Of a stretch of DNA of 64,000 nucleotides, positions 54,285-63,894 are shown piece by piece. Under the pieces are notes generated by a model. That model saw only the letters and a list, made by a program, of their open reading frames with translations, ran no database searches and had not been told where the DNA came from. Numbering within the stretch: position 1 is the stretch's first letter; each line of letters starts with the position of its first letter. Where the stretch lies: assembly GCF_018403685.1 (NCBI RefSeq), contig NZ_BOVK01000001.1, positions 29,547-93,546 on the forward strand, given 5' to 3'. A program made the position numbers and the translations under genes. This DNA comes from Xylanibacillus composti. Lineage in GTDB: Bacteria > Bacillota > Bacilli > Paenibacillales > K13.

Positions 54285-55493
54285 TTATGATGCAGACAAC
54301 GGTTCATCTTCATCCGCCGCCCTCTTCTTCCAGCTCGAATACACGGCGTACCCCTGCACAATGAGAATGAGCCCCGCCGTCAAGAAAATCCAATGAATGT
54401 CCATGAAATAGCCGAGCAAACCGCCCGCCAACGGACCAACCAGTCCGCCCAGTTGGTTCGCACTGGCTGTTAATCCTAGTGAGCGGCCTTGAAAATCTTT
54501 TCCCATGCTGCGCAGCACCAGCGTATTCACGATCGGCACCACCCCTGCCATAAACAGGCCGAACACAAACTGTACTGCGACGAACAGCCACAATTGGTCA
54601 ATAAAAAATTGAATGCCCAGCATAATGCCTGCACAAACGAGACAAATGACCAAGGTTGGCCGATATCCGCGCCGTTCCCCAGTTCTGCCCCACAGGGGAG
54701 ACGCAATAATGCCGGCAGCCCCGATAAGCGCAAATACCAGGCCGGACGACAGCACAGCATCTTGCACATTCCCCTTCATATTGGCAATGTGCAACGTCAA
54801 GAGCGGCTGGATCATATTGAAGGCAAGCTGAAATGTCAGCAGCAGCAATAACATCGACAACAGCGGCCGATGATGCAGCGCTGTGCGGAACTGCTCGCGC
54901 ATCTTCATCTTGCTGCGCGCCGCCGCAGGCTTTCCTTCTTTCACCCAAAAGATAACGGCCAGCGAGGCGACAAAGATGACACCGCCTGCGACTAGAAAGG
55001 ACATGCGCTGCCCGAACCATGTTGCAAGCAAGGAACCGAACAGCGGACCGAGAATGCCGCCAGTCATCGTTCCCGCCTGCATGATGCCGAGGCTTGCGCC
55101 CATCTTGTTCTCTGGCGCCACGCTGGCTACAATGGCCATCGAAGCCGGCACAAAGCCGCCAACCAGACCGTGCAGCATGCGCACGACAATCAGCTCCCAT
55201 GGATTGCGCACAAACGCGATTAACGCGTAAATGATCGCAAGGCTCAACCCCGCCCGAATGACCATTTTCTTGCGCCCATACTTATCCGCCACCGCTCCCC
55301 ACAACGGCGCCATGAAAGCGCCTACCATAAAAGCCGAAGCATGCACTATACCCGCCCATAAATTCACTGCCTCTGCCTGCACACCCAGATCGAACAAGAA
55401 CAACGGCAGAAAAGGCACCGACATCGTATAGCTCGCGCTGCACAGCAATACACCGGCCCACAAGATCCACATTGTACGTTTCCATGATGGCAC
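54285..55493 (-). CDS. MFS multidrug-type exporter
   Basis: A 402-residue protein with 12 membrane segments. Motif A GAVADKYGRKKM lies between segments 2 and 3 and a motif C-like GGILGPLFG in segment 5, marks of the DHA1 drug/H+ antiporters. The second GTG at 55493 is preferred because GGAAG lies nine bases upstream; the GTG at 55499 is too close. The substrate is unknown and no regulator gene is linked. Confidence 0.87.
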   Translation of the reverse strand: MPSWKRTMWILWAGVLLCSASYTMSVPFLPLFLFDLGVQAEAVNLWAGIVHASAFMVGAFMAPLWGAVADKYGRKKMVIRAGLSLAIIYALIAFVRNPWELIVVRMLHGLVGGFVPASMAIVASVAPENKMGASLGIMQAGTMTGGILGPLFGSLLATWFGQRMSFLVAGGVIFVASLAVIFWVKEGKPAAARSKMKMREQFRTALHHRPLLSMLLLLLTFQLAFNMIQPLLTLHIANMKGNVQDAVLSSGLVFALIGAAGIIASPLWGRTGERRGYRPTLVICLVCAGIMLGIQFFIDQLWLFVAVQFVFGLFMAGVVPIVNTLVLRSMGKDFQGRSLGLTASANQLGGLVGPLAGGLLGYFMDIHWIFLTAGLILIVQGYAVYSSWKKRAADEDEPLSAS

Positions 55494-55668
55494 TAGCACT
55501 CACTTCCATCCTGTTGAAGTCTGACAACGATTGATTGGTTTCACTATAAGCCTGAGCTTGCATGGGGGCAAGCAGCATACTGCCGGGTAAGCTCCAGCAA
55601 ATGGCACAGAACGACCGAATCTGCTGGACTGAGAAGGACACAAGCCTTGATTTCATTATTTTTGGCTG

Positions 55669-55711
55669 AAAAAAAAGAACCAAACCCGCTGAAGCTCAGC
55701 ACGCTTGGCTC
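55669..55711 (-). terminator. Terminator after tdk
   Basis: The hairpin GAGCCAAGC/GGTTTGGTTC with inner GCTGA/TCAGC is followed by eight T on the minus strand, just beyond the tdk stop. Confidence 0.75.
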
Positions 55712-55718
55712 TTGCCTG

Positions 55719-56303
55719 TTATTGAAATGACGCATGATAGCAGCGGCGGCATACCGGCTTGTAGTCTTCATTTCCGCCTATCTGAATTTGCTCTCCCTCA
55801 TTCACAGGCACGCCATCCCTTAAGCGAATGACCATGGTCGCTTTGCGATCGCAGTACCAGCAAATGGTCTTAATCTCTTCTATTTTGTCCGCATACACCA
55901 GCAAATTGTAACTGCCCTCAAAGAGCTGATTCTGAAAATCGTTCTTCAAGCCGAACGCCATGACCGGCACACCGAGCTCATCCACAATTTGCGTAAGCTG
56001 GAGCACATGCGCCTTGCTCAAAAACTGCGCTTCATCAACAAGCACACAATAGACTCGCTTCAAAGTCACATCCGCCAGCCTCGTTTTTACAATGTCATAC
56101 ATGTTCGTTCCTGCGTCTACCGATATGGCTGGCCTGCTGAAGCCCACCCGGGAGCCGACCACGTCAGCTCCGCTCCGGTCGTCGATCGCCGGTGAAAAAA
56201 TCATGACAGGCTTGTCCTGTTCCTCATAATTATGGGCGACTTTAATAATTTCAAAAGATTTGCCGCTGTTCATCGTTCCATACTTGTAATACAACTGTGC
56301 CAC
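55719..56303 (-). CDS. tdk: Thymidine kinase (type II)
   Basis: A 194-residue enzyme that phosphorylates thymidine for salvage. Walker A is YGTMNSGKS at residues 8-16, Walker B VLVDEAQF, the lid contains the base-binding region, and the structural zinc is held by CWYC and CRRC pairs near the C-terminus. GTG start with GGAGGG ten bases before. It lies directly after the nucleoside ABC transporter genes in the same direction, which makes functional sense: uptake followed by trapping. Confidence 0.96.
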   Translation of the reverse strand: MAQLYYKYGTMNSGKSFEIIKVAHNYEEQDKPVMIFSPAIDDRSGADVVGSRVGFSRPAISVDAGTNMYDIVKTRLADVTLKRVYCVLVDEAQFLSKAHVLQLTQIVDELGVPVMAFGLKNDFQNQLFEGSYNLLVYADKIEEIKTICWYCDRKATMVIRLRDGVPVNEGEQIQIGGNEDYKPVCRRCYHASFQ

Positions 56304-56389
56304 TGCTTTTACCCTCCATGCTTATACTGCACTGCCGCCCCCGAACGCGCAACTGCTATCCCATGCCTTCCTTCTACTATATCCAGGTA

Positions 56390-57343
56390 CTATCTTTTGG
56401 CAGAATCGAAAGGTTCCCCGGCGGCTTTAGGCGCCTGGGAAGACTTCGAGAATAATACCAGCGCAATCAGTGTCACCACATACGGAAACACCTTGAGAAA
56501 GATCGGGGGAATGACTTGCAGCGCCGGATTGACCTGAGACACATTGGCTACCGTGCTGGCAAACCCGAAAAACAAAGTAGCCCCCAATACACCGAGCGGC
56601 CTCCACTGTCCGAAGATGAGCGAAGCGAGCGCCAGGAAGCCAAGACCCGCAACCGAACCGGTAAATTCGCCTGCGAAGGTAACCATCATGATCGCGCCGC
56701 CTAACCCGGCGAACGCTCCAGAGATAATCACGCCCATATAGCGCATTTTATACACGTTGATGCCCGCGGCTTCCGCCGCTTGCGGATTTTCACCGCATGC
56801 CCGCAAACGCAAGCCGAATCGCGTCTTGTAAAGCACAAATACACAGACCAGCAGGACAACCAGAATAAGCCAAGTCGTGGCATAGGTTTTCTTGAAAAAG
56901 AGATCGCCGATAATCGGAATTCCAGACAAAATCGGTACGTCAAAAGGCTGAAATCCGCTCACAATTCGGATGTTGCCGCTCCCTGTAATGTTGCGGGCCA
57001 AAAATACCGTAATAGCGCCTGCGATCATATTAATGGCCGTGCCGCTTATAATCTGATTGGCGCTCAGATTAATGCTGGCGAACGCATGAAGCAGCGAGAA
57101 GATGGCGCCGAGCAGCGCGGCTGCCAGCAATCCGATCCAGAGCACAATGGGGTGCTTGGTCCAAAGATGCTGCAATTGGAAAATAACCAGTGCGCCCGTA
57201 AAGGCCCCGACAATCATCAGACCTTCCAACCCGATATTGACAACACCGCTTCGCTCACTGAACAGGGCGCCTAACGCTGTAATAAGAAGAGGTATGGTGA
57301 AGATAACCGCATAAGGAAAAATATCTACTATCAACTTCCACAT
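56390..57343 (-). CDS. nupQ: Nucleoside ABC transporter permease (NupQ-like)
   Basis: A 317-residue membrane protein of the RbsC-like permease family with about eight to ten segments. It begins with the typical LFSERSGVVNIGLEGLMIVGAF and has RLRACGENPQAAEAAGINV, the coupling-helix region that contacts the ATPase. It is the last gene of the transporter operon, 3 bp after nupP. With NupP it forms the channel for nucleosides. AAGGGGAGGGAACG precedes the ATG. Confidence 0.92.
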   Translation of the reverse strand: MWKLIVDIFPYAVIFTIPLLITALGALFSERSGVVNIGLEGLMIVGAFTGALVIFQLQHLWTKHPIVLWIGLLAAALLGAIFSLLHAFASINLSANQIISGTAINMIAGAITVFLARNITGSGNIRIVSGFQPFDVPILSGIPIIGDLFFKKTYATTWLILVVLLVCVFVLYKTRFGLRLRACGENPQAAEAAGINVYKMRYMGVIISGAFAGLGGAIMMVTFAGEFTGSVAGLGFLALASLIFGQWRPLGVLGATLFFGFASTVANVSQVNPALQVIPPIFLKVFPYVVTLIALVLFSKSSQAPKAAGEPFDSAKR

Positions 57344-57346
57344 GGA

Positions 57347-58420
57347 CTAACGTTCCCTCCCCTTCTCGACATTTTGCTCCCTTTTATTCGCACGCTTGCG
57401 CAGCAGCTTGCGAACCAACCGTTCAATCAGAATGCTGGTAGCGGCGAAATAAATGATAATCGCGATGATCGAATCCGCAATTTCCGGCGGAATGTCCGTC
57501 ATGGCATTCATAAATCCGCGCCCGGAATACAAGAGCCCGAAAAAGATCGCTGCCAGCAATACCCCTAGCGGCGCATTGCTGCCAAGAAGCGCTACTGCGA
57601 TGCCGTCGAAGCCTTGCGTAGGCAGCTTGCCGATCTGAATGTTGGATGCGTTGCCGGTGAATTCCGCTACTCCGCCCAACCCGGCCAAGCCGCCTGCAAT
57701 CAGCATCGAGACAATAATGCCGCGGTTCACGCCGATGCCGGCATACTCGGCAGCATGGCGATTGAAACCGACCGCTTTGAGTTCATAGCCGAGCGTAGTT
57801 TTATTGATTATAAATGCGACGACAATGACGGCGATAACCGCCAGAAACAGTCCCAAATTTATATAAGAGCCGCCGAAAGCTTCGGTCAGAAACGGCACTC
57901 GCAATGATGCGGCTTCCGGAAGAAGTCTCGATTCCGTCTCCAAGTACTGCCCCTTGAAATAGGCAGGCACCGTATAATAAATCGTCCAATAAGCGATCCA
58001 GTTCATCATGATCGTTGACACAACCTCATGAACGTTGAATTTCGCTTTAAGCCATCCCGGAATGAAGGCCCAGAGGGCCCCGCCTATGAAGCCGGCCAAG
58101 ATGGTGCATATCAGCATGAGCGGCTTGGACAAATCGAGGGTCAATCCGACAGCGGTTGCGCAAAATCCGCCGAACAGCATCTGTCCGGCTGCCCCGATAT
58201 TGAACAAGCCTGTGCGGAATGCGAACGCGACAGACAGGCCAGTAAAAATCAGAGGAGTGGCCGTTGCCAAGGTGTTGCCAAAGCGTTCCACATTTTTCAA
58301 TCCGCCTTCAAACAAGTACCGGTATCCCTCAAACGGGTTGTGCCCGGTCACCGTCATCAGCAATGCGCCGGCGAGCAAGCCGAAGAGAACGGCAAGCAGC
58401 GATATGATGGTGTTTCTCAT
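57347..58420 (-). CDS. nupP: Nucleoside ABC transporter permease (NupP-like)
   Basis: A 357-residue permease, partner of NupQ. Marks are the N-terminal periplasm-facing loop (YLFEGGLKN), FRTGLFNIGAAGQMLFGG, the coupling motif ELKAVGFNRHAAEYAGIGVNRG and the positively charged C-terminus (RLVRKLLRKRANKR). The ATG overlaps the nupO stop by one base (TAATG), so translation is coupled. Confidence 0.92.
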   Translation of the reverse strand: MRNTIISLLAVLFGLLAGALLMTVTGHNPFEGYRYLFEGGLKNVERFGNTLATATPLIFTGLSVAFAFRTGLFNIGAAGQMLFGGFCATAVGLTLDLSKPLMLICTILAGFIGGALWAFIPGWLKAKFNVHEVVSTIMMNWIAYWTIYYTVPAYFKGQYLETESRLLPEAASLRVPFLTEAFGGSYINLGLFLAVIAVIVVAFIINKTTLGYELKAVGFNRHAAEYAGIGVNRGIIVSMLIAGGLAGLGGVAEFTGNASNIQIGKLPTQGFDGIAVALLGSNAPLGVLLAAIFFGLLYSGRGFMNAMTDIPPEIADSIIAIIIYFAATSILIERLVRKLLRKRANKREQNVEKGRER

Positions 58421-59943
58421 TATGCCCCTTCCCCTCCTCTTAGTCCGGCCATCATCAGACCCAGCTCGTTCTCGCTCGTTTCCGCAGCCTTCACGATGCC
58501 AACCAGTTCTCCGTTGTTCACAACGGCAATCCGATCCGAGACGTTCATGATCTCGTCGAGCTCCAGGGATACAAGCAGCACGGCTTTTCCTTTGTCGCGG
58601 TGCTCAATCAAGCGCTTGTGAATATACTCGATCGAACCGACATCCAATCCGCGGGTTGGCTGCACGGCAATCAAGAGCAGCGGGTCCAGCTCTATTTCGC
58701 GCCCAATGATCGCCTTTTGCTGGTTCCCGCCAGACAGCGATCTCGTTATCGATGTCGCCCCTTGCCCGGACCTGACATCGAAACTCTCTATGATCCGCTG
58801 GGCATATGCGCGAATAGCCGACTTGTTCATCAGTCCGCGTTTGGAGAAGGGACGCTTCTGATACACTTCCAAGATCATATTTTCTTCTATCGTATAATCA
58901 AGCACCAACCCGCGCTTTTGCCTGTCCTCCGGTATGTGCCCGATGCCTTTTTCAATGCGCGCCCGTATGGACATGTTCGCAATATCCTGCCCTTCGAACA
59001 AGATGCTTCCGGACTCTGCTTTGCGAAGACCTGTAATGGCTTCGACCAATTCGGTCTGGCCGTTCCCCTCAACGCCCGCGATTCCGACAATCTCGCCTGC
59101 ACGCACTTCCAGGTTGAACTGCTTCAGACCCAACACCTTCTTGCTGTTCTTCACCGAAAGCGATTGGATGCGCAGGACCGGTGCGCCCGGCTTGGCTTCC
59201 TGCTTGGCTGCCTTGAACGTGACTTGGCGACCCACCATCATCTCCGCCATTGCCGCTTCTGTCGTGCTGGCGACCTCCACTGTACCGATCGTCTTGCCAC
59301 GCCTTATGACTGTACACCGATCCGCCACTGCTTTAATTTCCTTCAGCTTGTGCGTAATCAGGATAATCGATTTCCCTTCTCCGACCAGGCTTTTCATCAC
59401 CTTGCCCAGCTCTTCGATTTCCTGCGGTGTCAAGACAGCAGTAGGCTCGTCGAGAATAAGCACATCCGCCTCTCGATACAGCATCTTCAAGATTTCCACC
59501 CGCTGCTGCATCCCGACAGAGATATCCTCGATTTTGGCATGCGGGTCTACGTTCAAGCCGTACTGTTCCGAGATGTCTCGAATGCGCTTGCTCGCCGTTT
59601 CGATATCAATGACAAGACCTTTTTTCGGCTCGCTGCCGAGCACGATGTTCTCCGTGACGGTAAAGTTGCTCACGAGCTTGAAATGCTGATGCACCATGCC
59701 GATTCCGAGTCGATTGGCTACATTCGGACTTGAAATCTTCGTTTGCTTCCCGCGCACTTTGATGATGCCTGAATCAGGCTGATACATCCCGAACAGCATG
59801 CCCATCAACGTAGACTTGCCGGCTCCGTTCTCGCCGAGCAGCGCATGTATCTCCCCCTTCCGCAAGCAGAGCGTAATATCGTCGTTGGCGACGACGCCCG
59901 GAAACTCTTTCCGGATATTGAGCATTTCAACGACATAATCCAT
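58420..59943 (-). CDS. nupO: Nucleoside ABC transporter ATPase, two ABC domains (NupO-like)
   Basis: A 507-residue double ATPase. The first domain has Walker A LLGENGAGKST, signature SVGMQQRVE and Walker B LILDEPTAVLTP. The second has a degenerate Walker A (GVEGNGQTE) but a good signature LSGGNQQKA, as in RbsA/MglA-type proteins. The ATG at 59943 with AAAAGGAG upstream fits the family; the extension to 60093 crosses the terminator and is discarded. It energises NupP/NupQ. Confidence 0.94.
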   Translation of the reverse strand: MDYVVEMLNIRKEFPGVVANDDITLCLRKGEIHALLGENGAGKSTLMGMLFGMYQPDSGIIKVRGKQTKISSPNVANRLGIGMVHQHFKLVSNFTVTENIVLGSEPKKGLVIDIETASKRIRDISEQYGLNVDPHAKIEDISVGMQQRVEILKMLYREADVLILDEPTAVLTPQEIEELGKVMKSLVGEGKSIILITHKLKEIKAVADRCTVIRRGKTIGTVEVASTTEAAMAEMMVGRQVTFKAAKQEAKPGAPVLRIQSLSVKNSKKVLGLKQFNLEVRAGEIVGIAGVEGNGQTELVEAITGLRKAESGSILFEGQDIANMSIRARIEKGIGHIPEDRQKRGLVLDYTIEENMILEVYQKRPFSKRGLMNKSAIRAYAQRIIESFDVRSGQGATSITRSLSGGNQQKAIIGREIELDPLLLIAVQPTRGLDVGSIEYIHKRLIEHRDKGKAVLLVSLELDEIMNVSDRIAVVNNGELVGIVKAAETSENELGLMMAGLRGGEGA

Positions 59944-60017
59944 AGGGGCGCGACTCCTTTTGCCTGTAAATATTTGTCGAGTACAAGCAAAGATTGACGA
60001 GTCTTGCTTGTACGCAC

Positions 60018-60043
60018 ATAAAAAAAGACGGTTTTCCCGTCTT
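60018..60043 (-). terminator. Internal terminator between nupN and nupO
   Basis: The stem AAGACGG/CCGTCTT with TTTTC loop has A- and T-runs on both sides, right after the nupN stop. It would let most transcripts end after the lipoprotein gene, giving the excess of binding protein over membrane parts common in such importers. Confidence 0.8.
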
Positions 60044-60055
60044 TTTTTATTCGAC

Positions 60056-61171
60056 TTACTTAATGAGATTTCCTTGTTCGTCGGAAACAACAATTTCGCC
60101 TGCTTTAATCTGAGCGAAAATCTCGTCCACTTGTGTTACGGTTGCGTCACTCAGGTTCGGATTTTCTACAGGTATGCCAACGCCATCGTTCTTCGCGTCG
60201 AACGTCAGAATTTCTCCGCCTGGGAATTCGCCATCCAATTCAGCCTTGATCATGTCATAAGCTACTTGGTCGATCTTTTTCATCGCGGAGGTCAACACAA
60301 CCGAGCTGTTTGCGTCCTCGTCGTACACGCCGTCCGCATATTGGTCAACATCGACGCCGACAATCCATACTTCTTCCCCGGCTTGTACACGATTCTTCGC
60401 TTCACTGATTGCACCGATGCCAACGCCGCCAGCTGCGCAGAAGATGACGTTCACGCCGCGATCGAACATTTGTGCCGCCAGCTGGCCGCCAGCTGCGGAG
60501 TTGTCGAAGCTGCCCTCGTACACTACATTTTCCGGCTTCAGGCTAATGTTGGTGCCAAGATTTTCATTCGCGTATGCAAGTCCTTGCTGGAAGCCCCAGT
60601 TGAACTTCTGTACCGCAGGAATTTCCATTCCCCCGATAAATCCGGCTTCGCCTTCCTGCAGCTCAACGGCAGTCGCAACACCGGCGAGGAAGCCCGACTC
60701 ATGCTCGGCGAAGAAGATCGATACCGTGTTCTCGCCTACTACTTCATTGTAATCACCGTTATGCGGATAGCCGTCGATCAGAACGAACTTCGCATCGGCA
60801 TATCTTTCTTGCGCTTGGAAGATTGCCGTCTCGAACTTGTAGCCCGGCGTTACAATGAATTTGAAGTCGGCATCATACAAGTTGCCAATTTCCTTCATAT
60901 AGTCCGCTTCAGTTGTGCCGGCAGGTTTCAAGTATTTCTTCTCCAGACCGAATTCATTTGCCGCGAGCTCGACTCCTTCCCAAGTGCCCTGGTTGAAGGA
61001 CTTGTCGTCAATCGTTCCGGCATCCGTTACCATTCCTACCTTGAAGCTTGCTCCGCTGTCGTTTGTGTCGCCGCTTCCCGCGTTGCCGCTTCCTTCATTG
61101 CTGCTGCCGCAGCCTGCCAGCAACGAGGCGAACATCGCCACAAGCGCCAGCACGATCATCGATTTTTTCAT
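60056..61171 (-). CDS. nupN: Nucleoside-binding lipoprotein, BMP family (NupN-like)
   Basis: A 371-residue lipoprotein anchored outside the membrane. The signal peptide MKKSMIVLALVAMFASLLAGC ends with the lipobox LAGC; a Gly/Ser-rich spacer follows. The two-lobed Bmp/Med domain shows GMVTDAGTIDDKSFNQGTW, GFIGGMEIPAVQKF, AAGGVGIGA and GVDVDQYADG. BMP proteins bind purine or pyrimidine nucleosides. It is the first gene of the operon, with a strong promoter at 61237-61265 and a GGGGGC ribosome binding site. Confidence 0.95.
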   Translation of the reverse strand: MKKSMIVLALVAMFASLLAGCGSSNEGSGNAGSGDTNDSGASFKVGMVTDAGTIDDKSFNQGTWEGVELAANEFGLEKKYLKPAGTTEADYMKEIGNLYDADFKFIVTPGYKFETAIFQAQERYADAKFVLIDGYPHNGDYNEVVGENTVSIFFAEHESGFLAGVATAVELQEGEAGFIGGMEIPAVQKFNWGFQQGLAYANENLGTNISLKPENVVYEGSFDNSAAGGQLAAQMFDRGVNVIFCAAGGVGIGAISEAKNRVQAGEEVWIVGVDVDQYADGVYDEDANSSVVLTSAMKKIDQVAYDMIKAELDGEFPGGEILTFDAKNDGVGIPVENPNLSDATVTQVDEIFAQIKAGEIVVSDEQGNLIK

Positions 61172-61200
61172 TGCTCATGCCCCCATTTTTGAAATTTATA

Positions 61201-61220
61201 AGGTTGTGTAAAGACAACCT
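61201..61220 (-). other. Hairpin in the nupN leader
   Basis: AGGTTGT-GTAAAG-ACAACCT forms a 7-bp stem in the short 5' leader between promoter and start. It is too small for a known purine riboswitch; a regulatory role is only possible. Confidence 0.4.
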
Positions 61221-61236
61221 GCAAAAACCTATATCT

Positions 61237-61265
61237 ACTATATGCGCAAAACTTTTCATTTTCAA
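61237..61265 (-). promoter_or_regulatory. Promoter of the nucleoside transporter operon
   Basis: On the minus strand, -35 TTGAAA (61260-61265) and -10 TATAGT (61237-61242) have exactly 17 bp between them. No CodY or PurR box could be recognised with certainty. Confidence 0.75.
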
Positions 61266-61411
61266 TAGAATTTTACGCACAAAAGAATAGAAAAAATAGA
61301 GTTGAGCCATGTAAGCGAAACCATTGGGCAATTGCGGAAAGTAAGGGTTGCCATGGCAAGGCCGGGAACCATGCAGCGCAGCAAGGTGGGAAGGATCACT
61401 GCTCTTCTTTT

Positions 61412-61798
61412 CTATGAAATCTGTGTTTTTAGTTTATTCATATAAGACACATACTGGGGAAGTGCCACTTCCGGCTCTTGTATTTCGGGATGCCATTTCT
61501 TCGTCTGAAAACGCTCGCAAAGCGCAGCATAAGCACGTACCTCTTCAAGATGCTGCTCCAGCTTTTCCCGGGATATCAACTGAACAGAGCTGGAAAAGCA
61601 AGATATCTGCAATTGCGCTGTCAGCAGTAGACGAGCGGTCTTATTCCATTCTGAAGTAAATGCGGGCAACTCAAACACATTCATCGTTCCCTGCAATCCG
61701 CGAAAGTCCACACCGTCGTAACCGCAATGGACGGCTTGTCTTACAATCGTATCCAAATCCCAACTCGGGCATGCTAACGTAGTAAAAGACAATTTCAC
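61412..61798 (-). pseudogene. N-terminal remnant of a sugar phosphate isomerase/epimerase (TIM barrel)
   Basis: From a GTG at 61798 with AAGGGAG upstream the frame reads like the start of an AP-endonuclease-2/xylose-isomerase-like protein: KLSFTTLACPSWDLDTIVRQA, CGYDGVDFRGL, then ISREKLEQHLEEVRAYAALCERF. After about residue 100 the sequence turns into an unrelated polar tail and stops at 128 residues, half the normal length of about 260-280. The rest of the barrel is not found downstream. It therefore cannot be an active isomerase; deletion is the likely cause. Confidence 0.7.
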
Positions 61799-61853
61799 AC
61801 TTCTGCTCTCCCTTCTGGGGGTATTGGCGCACATAGATGGTGCATGGATCTTT

Positions 61854-62224
61854 TTATAAGGGGGTCATGCGCTTGAATTTCTCATAACTGATCAATCGCT
61901 GCACTGGCTCGCCTTGCGCGAAGCGAACCAAATCCTCGGCAACGAGCTCGCCCATGCGCGGCTTCCAATAACCGGATAACGCTCCGATATGCGGCACGCC
62001 TATCACATTGGGCAGGCCAGCACGTCTGCGGATAGCTTGGGCGATCCCCAACCGGTAATCACAGCATCGAATTCCGGCAGATCCGCTTTCATCTGATTGT
62101 CTGTATAAGGTTTGCCTTCCTCCGCCCAACATACTTCCGAGACGGAAGTCAGGAGATCCAAACATCGTTTGGAAAACAAAAGCTTTTTCAAATCCGGGTT
62201 TGTGACTGTTATGAGTGTCTTCAA
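61854..62224 (-). pseudogene. Internally deleted D-2-hydroxyacid dehydrogenase
   Basis: The N-terminal piece (from ATG 62224: MKTLITVTNPDLKKLLF ... DLPEFDAVITGWGSPKLSADVL) is followed in another frame by the C-terminal end (NVIGVPHIGALSGYWKPRMGELVAEDLVRFAQGEP). The whole NAD-binding domain of roughly 190 residues is missing and the two parts are out of frame. The conserved catalytic His of the PHI motif remains, but no functional enzyme is possible. Together with the neighbouring isomerase remnant it is what is left of a small catabolic operon. Confidence 0.75.
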
Positions 62225-62376
62225 AAGCCTTCACTCCTTCATCCACGTCTTTCAATTGCGAATAGAGACACTTGTCTACATCATACCTTGAAACGTCCTA
62301 TGGGCCATAGCGGTTTTCTTATGCGATAATCTGGCAGCCTTCGTCTTTGGTTCACGGTTTCAGCAGCCCAACCCTC

Positions 62377-63894
62377 TTAACCGCTTTCCTCTGCTTCCGC
62401 AATACTCGCTATTTTCCACTCGCCTTCTTGCTGAATAAGCTCGACCTTAAGTTCGGAGTGAATGATCCCCTTAGGATGAAACATGGAGGATAGGTGTAGA
62501 GTAACATTTGCACTTCCGTCTTGAACAGTGATGGACCGTTCGTCAAGATCGACAATTCGATGATGTCCGATCTGATCAAACTGTGGAAGCGTATCCGCAT
62601 CGGTTACAAACAGCTCCAGCAATTTCTTTTCATACCTGCCATTATAAAACGTCACATATTGGTTCATAACGTCCGATATCCGATCCTCATTCGTTCCCGG
62701 CGCCCCCATCCTTAACGGATCGGGCGTTACAGATAGATTAACCGTGTTGAGTTGCTCTAACCACATCACTGGGTAATGCAAGGCATTGGACACTATACTG
62801 ATGGGAACAAATACAGTGCCAGAAATCAGCACAGGGGGAACATCAGCTTCAAGACGTTCTCCATTCACCCATAATTGTATGCCTTCTCCTGTGGATTTCT
62901 CCAATCTCTCCGTATGATCCGATCCATCGTTATAGAGCAAGACTTGCCGAAACTTTGCATCCCAAATCACTTGCCAGCCTAACGCTTCGGTTACCGCTCG
63001 AATTGGCATCATAAATCTGCCGTTTATCAATCGGGGTTGATTGCTCAGGTTTGTTTCAATGGGTATTCCATTCACAGTTAGAAGAGGAGCTTCTGCAGGA
63101 AAGATAGTGAGGGAGCCAAAAAATCTCACTCCGCCGAAATCGAGCTCTATGGTCCACTTACCTGGTTCAATCCATACTTGTTTATTCGTATAGTCTCTGC
63201 CATAAGCGGGGATTGTCAGTTCAAAATCATACCTTCCATATTTTACGATCTGTCCTTCATAGATTAACAAGGTGTCTTTGGTTGAAAAGGTTATATCCCT
63301 TTCAGTGGACTGAACATTCCCGGAATAGGAATGCGGGTTTAGAAAAATCCGGACTCCTCCGTTTTCGGGTAATGCGCCATTACCCGTGATTCGGACAGAT
63401 TCGCCTACCGATACTTCAGACTTCGATAGTGTCATATGCTGGGTATCGACCCGATATTGATAGATTTCCCTCTGTATTGTTGGGTCCTCAGCAGTATAAA
63501 AAACCCCGTCATGATAAAAATGTATCTTTTCACCATCCATCTCGAACGAAAAGTATTGGCCATCCTTCAAACTTACATACAAATCATAGTAATTGAAAAA
63601 TCCACCAAATGCATCAAAAGGAGACTGTTGGTTCGTAGACGGCACAGCTTTCTGCATGAATGCGTTGATGAGTCCAACGATTTCACTGATTTTCTCTTGA
63701 TCTTCAGGACGATTCCCATAATACGGCAAATAATACAGGTCCGCATGACGCATCGTTATACTTTCTATATGCTGAGCCTGTAGAACAGGCAAAGCGGTTG
63801 TGTGAAGATTTGGCTCATTAGCATGCCCCAATGGGGATAAGATGACAATGCTTAGCATCAAGATCAAACTACAGCGGAGAATTCGATTTAACAT
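62377..63894 (-). CDS. Secreted protein with copper-amine-oxidase N-terminal domain
   Basis: 505 residues from the ATG at 63894, preceded by AAAGGAG at six bases. A signal peptide (LNRILRCSLILMLSIVILSPLGHA) is followed by an N-terminal domain, a beta-sandwich middle (VGESVRITGNGALPENGG ... GKWTIELDFGGV) and two copper-amine-oxidase-N repeats (LTVNGIPIETNLSNQPRLING, FMMPIRAVTEALGWQVIWD and VPPVLISGTVFVPISIVSNAL). The last 100 residues look NTF2/SnoaL-like (MNQYVTFYNGRYEKKLLELF). Such domains are common in secreted Paenibacillus proteins and bind the cell wall or ligands; there is no oxidase catalytic domain. Function unknown. Confidence 0.82.
   Translation of the reverse strand: MLNRILRCSLILMLSIVILSPLGHANEPNLHTTALPVLQAQHIESITMRHADLYYLPYYGNRPEDQEKISEIVGLINAFMQKAVPSTNQQSPFDAFGGFFNYYDLYVSLKDGQYFSFEMDGEKIHFYHDGVFYTAEDPTIQREIYQYRVDTQHMTLSKSEVSVGESVRITGNGALPENGGVRIFLNPHSYSGNVQSTERDITFSTKDTLLIYEGQIVKYGRYDFELTIPAYGRDYTNKQVWIEPGKWTIELDFGGVRFFGSLTIFPAEAPLLTVNGIPIETNLSNQPRLINGRFMMPIRAVTEALGWQVIWDAKFRQVLLYNDGSDHTERLEKSTGEGIQLWVNGERLEADVPPVLISGTVFVPISIVSNALHYPVMWLEQLNTVNLSVTPDPLRMGAPGTNEDRISDVMNQYVTFYNGRYEKKLLELFVTDADTLPQFDQIGHHRIVDLDERSITVQDGSANVTLHLSSMFHPKGIIHSELKVELIQQEGEWKIASIAEAEESG

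Noticed and set aside
58600..61192. Two long plus-strand frames opposite nupO and nupN
   Set aside because: They cover complementary codons of well-identified ABC transporter genes; no start signals.
61172..61411. Purine riboswitch before the nucleoside transporter
   Set aside because: Only a 7-bp hairpin is visible in a short leader; the three-way junction core of purine riboswitches is not seen.
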